Positions 8,446 to 15,282 of a stretch of DNA of 64,000 bases are shown one piece after another. The notes beneath the pieces were generated by a model. It saw only the letters and a list, made by a program, of their open reading frames with translations. It had not been told where the DNA came from and did not search any database. Source of the stretch: SKGN01 sp050948865 (GTDB lineage: Bacteria > Bacillota_I > Bacilli_A > RF39 > UBA660). A program made the position numbers and the translations under genes. Where the stretch lies: positions 72,235 to 136,234 of the forward strand of contig JBMNEQ010000003.1 of NCBI GenBank assembly GCA_050948865.1, written 5' to 3'. Every line of letters starts with the position of its first letter. The stretch's first letter is position 1.

Positions 8446-10251
8446 TTGAGTATTAATTTATATTTTCCTTTATCAGGTTTATTTTTTATTCTTTTTATGT
8501 TAGGACTTTACTTCTCTAAAAAACGTTTAATAACTATAGAGAATAAACTTTATAGAAAACTTTTAGTGATTAGTTTAATAACTTTATTATTAAATATTTT
8601 AGTAATAGCTTTTAATAATAATTCCTTTTTTATGATTATTTTCTTTAAATTAAACTTAATTTCTATCTTAGTTTGGTTTATGCTTTTAACTTTCCTTTTA
8701 CAAGTTTTAACTTTAAAGAAAAAAGAAAGAACTAATGATTATTTTTCTAACTTATTTAAAAGAAGTTTATTTTGGATAATATCTTTTGGTTTAATAAGTA
8801 GTTTAATCTTATTAGTTTTACCAATTAAAAAAACTAACTATTTAGAAGGATATAGCCTTTATTTTCTTTATTTAATAATAACCTTTTTAATGATTACTTG
8901 GTTTATTCGTTATTTAAAAAGAAATAAACGAATCAAAAGAAAACAAAATAGTATTTTATTAATAGTCTTTTTCTTAGTTTTTCTTATTACTTTAGGTCAA
9001 ATATTTTATCCAGAATTTTTCTCTTTACTATTAATAATTTATTTAATACCAGTTGTTATTTATTTTTGGTTAGATAATTTTGATTTAGAACTATTAAACA
9101 AACTTAAAGAAGAAAAAGAACGGGCTAATTTAGCCGAAACAACAAAAATAGATCTTTTATTAAAAGCAACTCATGAAATAAGAACCCCTTTAAATACAAT
9201 CTTAGGCTTTAGTCAATCCATGATTGATGAAACCTCCTTAGAAAGTATTAAAGAAGATGCCAAGCAGATAAAAGAAGCCTCTAAAAAGCTTCTTCATGTT
9301 ATTGATAATATTTTAGATGTTTATAAACCAGAACATGAAGAAATTAGTTTTGTTTATAGTGAATATAATATTAATAATTTATTCAAACAAATAACTTCTT
9401 TAATAGAATCTAAATTAAAGAAAGAAGTAGAATTTAAGTTAGAAATAAGAAAAGAAATACCATCTGTTTTATATGGAGATAGTATTGTCATTAAAAAGAT
9501 CTTACTTAATCTTTTAGAACATTCAGTTAAATATACTAAAGAAGGTTATATCAAGTTAAAAATAGATAATTTAACAATAGGTAATATTTGCCGTTTAAAA
9601 ATAAGAATAGAAGATAGTGGAAGAGGAATCTCAGTTGATGAATTAGAAAAGATCTTTTTAGAAAAAAGAATTGATGAAAAAAGATTAAAAGAAGGAGAAG
9701 TAGACCTTAATTTAGCAACAACCAAAAGATTAATTGAATTAATGAATGGACAGTTTATAGTAGAAAGTGAATATAATGATGGAACAGTTTATAAAATATC
9801 ACTTGATCAAAAAACTTTAAAACCAGAAGAAAAAGAAGAACAACCTCTTACAGAAATAAATTATAAAGAATTTATTGGTAAAAAAATATTAGTGGTTGAT
9901 GATGATCCTTTAAACTATAAAGTAGTTTCTAAATTATTAAAAGATTATCAATTAATAATAGACAGTGTTTCTAGTGGTAGAAAATGTTTAGAAAAGATTA
10001 ATAATCAAGAAGAATATGATTTAATTCTTTTAGATGACAGAATGCCTAATATGAGTGGAGTAGAAACTTTAAAAGAATTAGAAAAAGATAAAAAGTTTAA
10101 TATCCCCGTTATTGCCTTAACGGCGAATGTTTCTTATGGTATTAAAGAAAAGTATTTACAAGAAGGATTTGATGATTATATCCCTAAACCAATTGAAAAG
10201 AAAGTCTTAGAAAAGGTTATTAAAAAATATTTAAGTATGGAAATTAGATAA
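8446..10251 (+). CDS. membrane hybrid histidine kinase with degenerate ATP lid
   Basis: Paralogue of the kinase at 12-1841, about 601 residues, with a hydrophobic N-terminal half (roughly seven membrane segments). HisKA is intact (HEIRTPLN) and the ATPase N box is present (NLLEHSVKYT), as is G1 (DSGRGI). The G2 box, GTGLGL in the sister protein, reads GEVDLNL here. The receiver keeps VVDDD, the phosphoacceptor Asp in LLDDRMP, T and K. By family it senses and relays phosphate; loss of the G2 glycines suggests weak or no kinase activity. The TTG at 8446 lies 8 bases after AGGTAGG and is preferred to the GTG at 8437, which is too close. A TATAAT lies at 8415-8420. Confidence 0.82.
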   Translation: MSINLYFPLSGLFFILFMLGLYFSKKRLITIENKLYRKLLVISLITLLLNILVIAFNNNSFFMIIFFKLNLISILVWFMLLTFLLQVLTLKKKERTNDYFSNLFKRSLFWIISFGLISSLILLVLPIKKTNYLEGYSLYFLYLIITFLMITWFIRYLKRNKRIKRKQNSILLIVFFLVFLITLGQIFYPEFFSLLLIIYLIPVVIYFWLDNFDLELLNKLKEEKERANLAETTKIDLLLKATHEIRTPLNTILGFSQSMIDETSLESIKEDAKQIKEASKKLLHVIDNILDVYKPEHEEISFVYSEYNINNLFKQITSLIESKLKKEVEFKLEIRKEIPSVLYGDSIVIKKILLNLLEHSVKYTKEGYIKLKIDNLTIGNICRLKIRIEDSGRGISVDELEKIFLEKRIDEKRLKEGEVDLNLATTKRLIELMNGQFIVESEYNDGTVYKISLDQKTLKPEEKEEQPLTEINYKEFIGKKILVVDDDPLNYKVVSKLLKDYQLIIDSVSSGRKCLEKINNQEEYDLILLDDRMPNMSGVETLKELEKDKKFNIPVIALTANVSYGIKEKYLQEGFDDYIPKPIEKKVLEKVIKKYLSMEIR

Positions 10252-10277
10252 ATTCACCACTTATTTAATTTTAAAAC

Positions 10278-10306
10278 AGTTTAAATTACAATTAAACTAT
10301 TTTTTT
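10278..10306 (+). terminator. Rho-independent terminator after the hybrid kinase
   Basis: A 7-bp stem AGTTTAA/TTAAACT (10278-10284 with 10292-10298) followed by an A and seven Ts. It separates the kinase gene from the DGR target gene. Confidence 0.65.
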
Positions 10307-10327
10307 AATACTTTATCTTGGTATTAA

Positions 10328-10356
10328 TTGTCAATAAACTTAGTTTTTGGTATAAT
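10328..10356 (+). promoter_or_regulatory. promoter of the DGR target gene
   Basis: TTGTCA at 10328-10333, 17-base spacer, TATAAT at 10351-10356, 28 bases before the GTG start of the variable protein. AGGGAGAT follows as the ribosome binding site. Confidence 0.72.
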
Positions 10357-10383
10357 TAATCTAAAGGAAAGTAGGGAGATAAA

Positions 10384-11883
10384 GTGAAAAGAAAACAAGG
10401 TTTTACTCTAATAGAACTATTAACAGTCATTATAGTCTTAATAATTATAGTTTCTATAGCAGTACCAAATATTATGAAAGTAGTAAATAACTCTAAAGAA
10501 AGATCATACCAGTTATTAATAGAATCAATTGAAAGTAGTGCTCAGTTATATGTATCTAAAGATCGAAAAACAGTAACTAATTACTTAAAGGAGCATGAAG
10601 GAGATTCTTTTAAGATAACATTAAAGGATTTAGTAGGAGATGGTCTATTAAAAGATAAAATAATAAATCCCAGAAATAATGAAGTAATTTCTCTTACGAA
10701 AAGTGTTTTAGTAATGTATTCAGATAAAGGCTCTTTATTGTATTGTTATGAGGATAAGGAGTGTCCTCTACCATGTGAGGCACCACTTCCTTCGCCTTTT
10801 CCGCCTAAATTAGATTCTGGAATGATTCCAATAAGATGGGATAAAGATAATAATAAATGGGTAAAAGCAGATATAACTGAGGAATGGTATGATTATAATA
10901 AGAAGGAATGGGCTAATGCGGTGTTGGTAAATAGCGGTTCAAGGGCAACTTATCAATCAGCAGCTCCCGGAAAAGTTATATCAGAAAGTGATGTTTTAGT
11001 TTATTTAGTTTGGATTCCAAGATATAGATATAAGTTATTTAATGTAGAGTTTGCAGCAAAATCTCCACAAACAATTGAAATAGAGTTTGAAACAAGTACC
11101 GCTAATAAAGCAACTGGTAAAGCAAATAATACATGGTTAACGCATCCAGCTTTTACCTTTGGAACTGAAGAATTAACCGGCTTTTGGATAGGTAAATTTG
11201 AAACAACAGGAAGTGAATCAAGTCCTTCAGTAAAACCAGGAATATCATCTGTTAGAGATAAGACGGTAAGTGAGTTGTATAATATGAACAAATTATTTAA
11301 TAATTTAACAACATATGGATTAACAAGTAGTAGTGATGCTCATATGTTAAAGAATATGGAATGGGGAGCAGTAGCGTATTTAAGTCATAGTAAATATGGA
11401 AAAAATGCAGAAATAACAATTAATACAAGCTCTTCTTACTGTACAGGAGGGTCATGTAATATAACCGCTTATTTTAGTAATACAGGTCAAAGTACAACTG
11501 GTAATGTTTATGGAGTATATGACATGAGTGGGGGAGCAAATGAATATGTAATGGGGGCGATGTATAAAAGTGGAGATAAAAATATAAATGTTTCTGATTC
11601 AGGTTTTATTCAAGCAACAATTGATGGAGATACAATGGCAAAATATATAGATAAGTATAATTATGGAACTTCAGTTTCCGATTATAGTCGTTCAAAATTA
11701 GGGGATGCTACAGGAGAAACTAGAGGATGGTATAGCGATTTTGCGGGCTTCGTTTACTCGAGTGATTCTTGGTTTGAACGTGGCGGCATCTACAATATTG
11801 GCAGCGATGCAGGAGCTTTCTACTTCTACAGAAGCTTTGGCAATGGTTACAGCTACTACGGTAGCCGCCTCGGGGTCGCGTGA
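10384..11883 (+). CDS. DGR variable protein: prepilin-like N-terminus with C-terminal FGE/C-type-lectin-like variable domain
   Basis: Surface protein of 499 residues, target of the retroelement. Residues 1-30 are a class III prepilin signal: a basic leader, then G/FTLIELL at the cleavage site and a long hydrophobic helix, as in type IV pilins and pseudopilins. From about residue 150 it resembles the formylglycine-generating-enzyme/C-type-lectin fold used by most DGR targets (MEWGAVAYLSHSKYG, GVYDMSGGANEYVMG). It ends in SRLGVA. Residues 454-499 are encoded by VR. Fourteen codons differ from TR there: 455, 458, 461, 465, 469, 472, 475, 480, 482, 484, 485, 489, 491 and 492; all but 461 change at TR adenines. 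It is expected to be processed by a prepilin peptidase and displayed on a pilus or pseudopilus. Start is GTG after AGGGAG. Confidence 0.9.
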   Translation: MKRKQGFTLIELLTVIIVLIIIVSIAVPNIMKVVNNSKERSYQLLIESIESSAQLYVSKDRKTVTNYLKEHEGDSFKITLKDLVGDGLLKDKIINPRNNEVISLTKSVLVMYSDKGSLLYCYEDKECPLPCEAPLPSPFPPKLDSGMIPIRWDKDNNKWVKADITEEWYDYNKKEWANAVLVNSGSRATYQSAAPGKVISESDVLVYLVWIPRYRYKLFNVEFAAKSPQTIEIEFETSTANKATGKANNTWLTHPAFTFGTEELTGFWIGKFETTGSESSPSVKPGISSVRDKTVSELYNMNKLFNNLTTYGLTSSSDAHMLKNMEWGAVAYLSHSKYGKNAEITINTSSSYCTGGSCNITAYFSNTGQSTTGNVYGVYDMSGGANEYVMGAMYKSGDKNINVSDSGFIQATIDGDTMAKYIDKYNYGTSVSDYSRSKLGDATGETRGWYSDFAGFVYSSDSWFERGGIYNIGSDAGAFYFYRSFGNGYSYYGSRLGVA

Positions 11884-11901
11884 GCGGTCCGTTTTCCGCA
11901 G
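11742..11901 (+). repeat. DGR variable region (VR) with initiation-of-mutagenic-homing sequence
   Basis: 160 bp aligned without gaps to TR at 12680-12839 (offset 938). There are 16 mismatches. Fifteen lie at TR adenines, changed to T (nine or ten), G or other bases, nearly all in AAY codons; one is TR T to VR G. The last ~39 bp (about 11863-11901), including the stop codon TGA at 11881-11883, are identical and GC-rich, as expected for the IMH that marks the priming end. Mutable codons lie only upstream of it. Confidence 0.93.
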
Positions 11902-11921
11902 CGAGAGCTTTTAAGCTCTCG
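11902..11921 (+). promoter_or_regulatory. DGR target hairpin/cruciform just after the IMH
   Basis: Perfect 8-bp stem (11902-11909 with 11914-11921) and 4-base loop, starting at the base after the last VR/TR-identical position. In the Bordetella phage DGR a hairpin of the same dimensions just after the IMH is needed for efficient homing. The TR copy lacks it: TR continues into an unrelated sequence. There is no T tract, so it is not a typical terminator. Confidence 0.82.
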
Positions 11922-12221
11922 TTTCATCAAAATAACCCAGATGGATAAGTGAAAGGACTTTGGTTTTTGAAGGCCTTTGGAAAGTGAAATGAACGAAATG
12001 GCCACTTTTCAGCCATTTCGTTTCGAGTAAAATCGTTATAGGGGGGTACTAAAATTTTTTGTGGTACTTTTGAGTAAATATCCTTCCGAGCCACGGTAGG
12101 GGCTCGGAAGGATATAGGGAATTTGTCACCACTTCTTACGAAGTAGGGAGTGGTGCTAATTTCCTAAAACAAGGTTTTTATTTTTAATATTAGTAGAATA
12201 TATTGCTGAGGAGGTGAAATT
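11922..12221 (+). other. structured non-coding spacer with three strong hairpins
   Basis: About 300 bases without an ORF between VR and ssb. Hairpin 1: 12-bp stem 11991-12002/12012-12023, with a 9-base loop. Hairpin 2: perfect 15-bp stem 12078-12092/12101-12115, with an 8-base loop. Hairpin 3: 12127-12133/12149-12155, with an outer AGG-AATT/AATT-CCT pairing, and an alternative inner stem 12131-12135/12140-12144 that excludes the main one. None has a long T tract right after it. It may be a structured RNA, attenuator or processing region between the target gene and ssb. Function unknown. Confidence 0.6.
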
Positions 12222-12578
12222 ATTAATTTAGTTATATTGAATGGAAGATTAGTAAGGGATCCGGAATTAAAGTTTACTGATTCTCAGATTCCATATGTAA
12301 AAGTTTGCCTTGCCATTGATAGGATTTATAGTGATGATAAAGGAAAAAAATTAACTGACTTTATCGATGTTACTTTTTTTAGGAAACAAGCGGAATTAAT
12401 TCATAAATATTTGGATAAAGGAAGTCAAGTTTTAATACAAGGTAAATTAAAAACAAATTCATATAAAAATAAAGATGGGGAGAAAAGATATTCTTTGGAT
12501 GTAATAGGGGATACTGTTCAGTTTTTAGAGACTAGGGCTCAAGCTGAAGCTAGGCGAAAGGAGGCTAAAGAAGAATAA
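12222..12578 (+). CDS. ssb: single-stranded DNA-binding protein inside the DGR cassette
   Basis: OB-fold SSB of about 118 residues: [M]NLVILNGRLVRDPELKF, then FIDVTFFRKQAE, a strand with LIQGKLKTNSYKNKDGEKRY and DVIGDTVQFLE. The homologous start falls on ATT at 12222, six bases after a strong GAGGAGGTG. The TTG at 12237 would remove the first strand, so ATT is inferred. The C-terminus stops at ARRKEAKEE and lacks the acidic DDDIPF-like tip and the long linker of chromosomal SSBs. Between VR and TR it is transcribed with the DGR genes. It could coat the single-stranded cDNA or target DNA during mutagenic homing; this role is inference. Confidence 0.87.
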   Translation: MNLVILNGRLVRDPELKFTDSQIPYVKVCLAIDRIYSDDKGKKLTDFIDVTFFRKQAELIHKYLDKGSQVLIQGKLKTNSYKNKDGEKRYSLDVIGDTVQFLETRAQAEARRKEAKEE

Positions 12579-12601
12579 ATAAAATTAAAAGAGTAGGACT
12601 A

Positions 12602-12656
12602 CTTATAGTACCAAATATGTTTTTAATGTTATTTAAATTATATTTGGTACTATAAG
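12602..12656 (+). ncRNA. 17-bp hairpin at the 5' side of the TR RNA
   Basis: Perfect 17-bp inverted repeat (12602-12618 with 12640-12656) around a 21-base AT-rich loop, ending 23 bases before TR. There is no T tract, so it is unlikely to end the ssb transcript. It probably caps or protects the 5' side of the DGR template RNA or binds the RT-Avd complex. Confidence 0.65.
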
Positions 12657-12679
12657 GGTACTAGGGATTAAGTCGTAAG

Positions 12680-12839
12680 TGCGAACTTCGTTAACTCGAG
12701 TTATTCTTGGTTTAAACGTGGCGGCAACTACAATAATGGCAGCAATGCAGGAGCTTTCAACTTCAACAGAAACAATGGCAATGGTAACAGCAACAACGGT
12801 AGCCGCCTCGGGGTCGCGTGAGCGGTCCGTTTTCCGCAG
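12680..12839 (+). repeat. DGR template repeat (TR)
   Basis: Non-coding donor copy of VR, 160 bp, 938 bases downstream of it. In the target's reading frame it carries 14 AAY codons and one AAA in the mutable part. 13 of these 15 codons are changed in VR, and AAT at the positions of Asn471 and Asn487 is unchanged. AAY codons can never mutate to a stop by adenine changes. The 3' ~39 bp match VR exactly. It is followed by an ACTACATT sequence unlike the VR hairpin. Confidence 0.93.
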
Positions 12840-12840
12840 A

Positions 12841-12917
12841 CTACATTATTAAAACATTAAATTGTTTTACTAAAAATGTATAGTTTAAGGACTATACTTA
12901 AAGGTATTATAATGTAG
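12841..12917 (+). ncRNA. predicted three-way junction RNA directly 3' of TR
   Basis: Starting two bases after TR, a 9-bp closing stem (12841-12849 with 12909-12917) encloses two 7-bp hairpins, 12850-12856/12863-12869 and 12878-12884/12891-12897. All stems are perfect Watson-Crick. In the Bordetella phage DGR the RNA segment just 3' of TR folds, binds RT-Avd and primes cDNA synthesis; this position fits that role. The fold is read by eye, not computed. Confidence 0.65.
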
Positions 12918-13014
12918 AGATTTAATTCCTTTCTTAAATGTTAATTTAAGATAAACACATTAATGTAATTTTTTGGTTAGTAGTAAAATGGCGAATATCA
13001 AAACATTACACATT

Positions 13015-13034
13015 AAGGGGGATAATTCCCCCTT
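13015..13034 (+). other. GC-rich hairpin upstream of the small DGR ORF
   Basis: 8-bp stem (13015-13022 with 13027-13034) and 4-base loop of five Gs against five Cs, 23 bases before the ATG at 13058. The rest of 12918-13057 is AT-rich with no ORF. It may be a boundary of the template RNA or control translation of the downstream genes. Confidence 0.5.
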
Positions 13035-13057
13035 GAAATTTATGAAAGGGTTTATTA

Positions 13058-13231
13058 ATGAATAAGTTATTTGATTTGAAATTAACAAATTTAAATTTAG
13101 AAGTTTTAAAATGTGGTTTTTCTTTAAACAATTTAGAAAAATATATGGAGAAATTTAAAGAAAAAAATTTAAAAGTAGCGATCATAGAAAATAAAAAGAT
13201 ATTTTTTTATATTCTCGTTATAATGATATGA
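13058..13231 (+). CDS. small ORF coupled to, or frameshifted part of, Avd
   Basis: 57-codon ORF with a good ribosome site (GAAAGGG seven bases before ATG). Its TGA at 13229-13231 overlaps the ATG of the Avd ORF as ATGA. Near its end lies a run of seven Ts (13202-13208). Moving by one base there would join it to the Avd frame and give SRYNDMIYYAYDLL, which looks like the normal first helix of Avd. So it is either a separate peptide translationally coupled to avd, or the N-terminus of a longer Avd reached by -1 frameshifting or interrupted by an indel. The peptide itself resembles no family I know. Confidence 0.5.
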   Translation: MNKLFDLKLTNLNLEVLKCGFSLNNLEKYMEKFKEKNLKVAIIENKKIFFYILVIMI

Positions 13232-13545
13232 TTTATTATGCTTATGATCTTTTATTAAAATATCCTAAAAGTGAAAGGTTTGCCCTTGTCGTTGATATAA
13301 AAAATATTATATATGAGGGTATGAGGGATGTAATTAAGATTCAGAAGGAACTTGATTATGGTGTAAAAATTAAATATTTACATGAATTGGATGTTAATTT
13401 AAAATTATTAAAAGTTTTTGTTCGTTTATCTTTTAAAAGAAAATATATTAGTGAAAAAAACTATGAGGTGTGGAGTAGGCATATTACTCATATTAGCAAT
13501 TTAATGGGAGGATTAATTAAGCATGCCAAAAACAATAAAGAATAG
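13228..13545 (+). CDS. avd: Avd, DGR accessory protein (four-helix bundle)
   Basis: 105 residues, all helical and very basic, with the bAvd-type hallmark KYPKSERFALVVDIKN near the N-terminus and YISEKNYEVWSRHITHISNLMGGLI near the C-terminus. Avd forms a barrel-shaped pentamer that binds the reverse transcriptase and the template RNA and is needed for cDNA synthesis. The ATG has no ribosome site of its own; it relies on the ATGA overlap with the upstream ORF. The frame is open for a few codons upstream with Avd-like residues, so the true N-terminus may be longer. It overlaps the RT gene by 23 bases. Confidence 0.85.
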   Translation: MIYYAYDLLLKYPKSERFALVVDIKNIIYEGMRDVIKIQKELDYGVKIKYLHELDVNLKLLKVFVRLSFKRKYISEKNYEVWSRHITHISNLMGGLIKHAKNNKE

Positions 13546-14635
13546 TTTTAATAATAAACTTACTTTTATGAATTTATATAAAGCTTATTTGCGTGCTAGA
13601 ATGAATAAACCTAGTAGGGCAGAAATCTTTCTTTATGAAATTGACTTAGAAACGAATTTAACAAATTTATTAAATAATTTAAAAAAGGGAACATATAAAT
13701 TAGGTAAATATAGATCTTTTACTATTTATGAACCTAAAAAAAGGTTAATTAAATCTTTACCATTTGTTGATAGAATTGTTCATCAATGGATTGTAGAGGA
13801 GTTTATTAAACCTTTTTTTGTTCCTCGTTTTATTAATACTAACTGTGCTTGTATAGAGGGAAGGGGAACTCATTTTGCGGTGTTTAAGGTTCAAGAATAT
13901 ATGCGAAAAATGAAAGTTATTTCGAATGATTATTATATTTTGAAATGTGATATTAAAAAATACTTTTACAGTATTGATAAAGGAATTTTATTTAATATTA
14001 TTGCTAAGAAAATAAAAGATAAAAAACTATTAAAATTAATTGAAGTTTTAATTTATGATGATGATAATGATGTTGGAATTCCCATAGGAAATTATACATC
14101 TCAATATTTTGCTAATATATATTTAGGGGAACTTGATAATTATATTAAATATAAATTAAGGATTAAATATATAGTTAGATATATGGATGATTTTGTTATT
14201 TTAGTTAAAAACAAAGAAGAAGCTAAAAGATATTATGGGTTGATTCAACAGTTTTTAAGAGATAATTTAAAATTAGAATTAAATCCTAAAAGTAATTATT
14301 ATCCATCGAAAATGGGGGTTAATTTTTGTGGTTATCGTATTTTTGAAACACATAGATTATTAAGAGAGAAAAGTAAGAAAAAAGTAAAGAAAAAAATAAA
14401 AGGATGGAATAAAGAATTTTTAAAAAACAAAATGTTATTTAATAAAATAGTTTTATCATGGAATTCTTGGCTTGCTCATTCTTCGCATGCGAATAGTTAT
14501 AAATTACAAAAAAAGTTATATAATAGAATTATCTTTAAAGGATTTTTAAAAAATCCTAATTCTTTAAATAAAGATAATATTAAAAACTTTAATATTGGTG
14601 AATTTATTGTTTATGATGATTATAATAATCATTAA
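13523..14635 (+). CDS. DGR reverse transcriptase
   Basis: 370 residues with fingers-palm RT motifs: the catalytic Asp in KCDIKKYFYSID (D143), IPIGNYTSQYFANIYL (188-194, the [I/V/L]GxxxSQ signature that separates DGR enzymes from group II intron RTs, which have QGxxxSP) and YMDDF (220-223). The thumb is short, and no maturase, endonuclease or protease domain is present. It makes error-prone cDNA from TR, misreading adenines. GGAGG at 13507 inside avd sets the start. Its 3' end overlaps the convergent RNase HIII gene by 32 bases. Confidence 0.95.
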   Translation: MPKTIKNSFNNKLTFMNLYKAYLRARMNKPSRAEIFLYEIDLETNLTNLLNNLKKGTYKLGKYRSFTIYEPKKRLIKSLPFVDRIVHQWIVEEFIKPFFVPRFINTNCACIEGRGTHFAVFKVQEYMRKMKVISNDYYILKCDIKKYFYSIDKGILFNIIAKKIKDKKLLKLIEVLIYDDDNDVGIPIGNYTSQYFANIYLGELDNYIKYKLRIKYIVRYMDDFVILVKNKEEAKRYYGLIQQFLRDNLKLELNPKSNYYPSKMGVNFCGYRIFETHRLLREKSKKKVKKKIKGWNKEFLKNKMLFNKIVLSWNSWLAHSSHANSYKLQKKLYNRIIFKGFLKNPNSLNKDNIKNFNIGEFIVYDDYNNH

Positions 14636-15169
14636 TAATTGAAGCTGTATTTTTAAAGTTTACTTTAGAACACATTAATAATTTATTTAAATTATATTTG
14701 TTTATTATTTTAAAAGCTGTTTTTTTTGTTTTATAATTAGCCCCATAAGGTAAAGCGATTTTTAGTTCATTGCTTAGTTTTTCCATTTCTTTGATAAAAA
14801 AGTATCTACTTATTATAGAAGCACAGGCGACACTTAAATGGACTTCTTCAGCTTTTACTAAAAATTCAACATTTTTAATAATCTTTTTATTTCCATTTAA
14901 ATATTTAAAGTATTTTTTTTCCTTAACAAATTTATCAATAATAATATAGTCATAATTTTTTATTGTTTTTGTAATTTCTATTAATACTTTATTATGTAAA
15001 ATAGCTTTTATTTGATTTAAATTTAAGTTTAAACTGTTATATTCTTTATTTTTTAAGATAATAGATTTAGATGGTATATATTTTAATAATTTTAAAGCAA
15101 TCTTTTTAATTTTAAAATCAGGAATTTTTTTAGAGTCTTTAACATTTAATTTTTTTAAAAAATTAATAT

Positions 15170-15196
15170 CTTCCTTTTTTACATAGGTAGCGGTTA
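15170..15196. repeat. target-site duplication, left copy (27 bp)
   Basis: Identical to 16874-16900. It lies in rnhC codons around Thr-Ala-Thr-Tyr-Val. The last base may belong to the element end, making the duplication 26-27 bp. Confidence 0.92.
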
Positions 15197-15282
15197 AGTG
15201 ATTAACTTATGATAATGTCTTAAGTGTTATCTTTTGATTATGTCTCAAAAGTAATTTATAATATATCACTGAGGTGATATGA

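Noticed and set aside
11001..11291. Minus-strand ORF inside the DGR target gene
   Set aside because: Antisense shadow of a gene with strong protein motifs; no ribosome site.
11705..11914. Plus-strand ORF overlapping VR in another frame
   Set aside because: Shadow of the target gene's GC-richer end; the VR changes make sense only in the target frame.
12680..12839. TR as a truncated duplicate of the target gene
   Set aside because: No start or upstream coding match, and differences to VR are almost only at TR adenines.
13523..14635. RT as part of a group II intron or retron
   Set aside because: No maturase or endonuclease domain, motif is IGN-x-TSQ rather than QG-x-x-xSP, and TR/VR plus Avd are adjacent.
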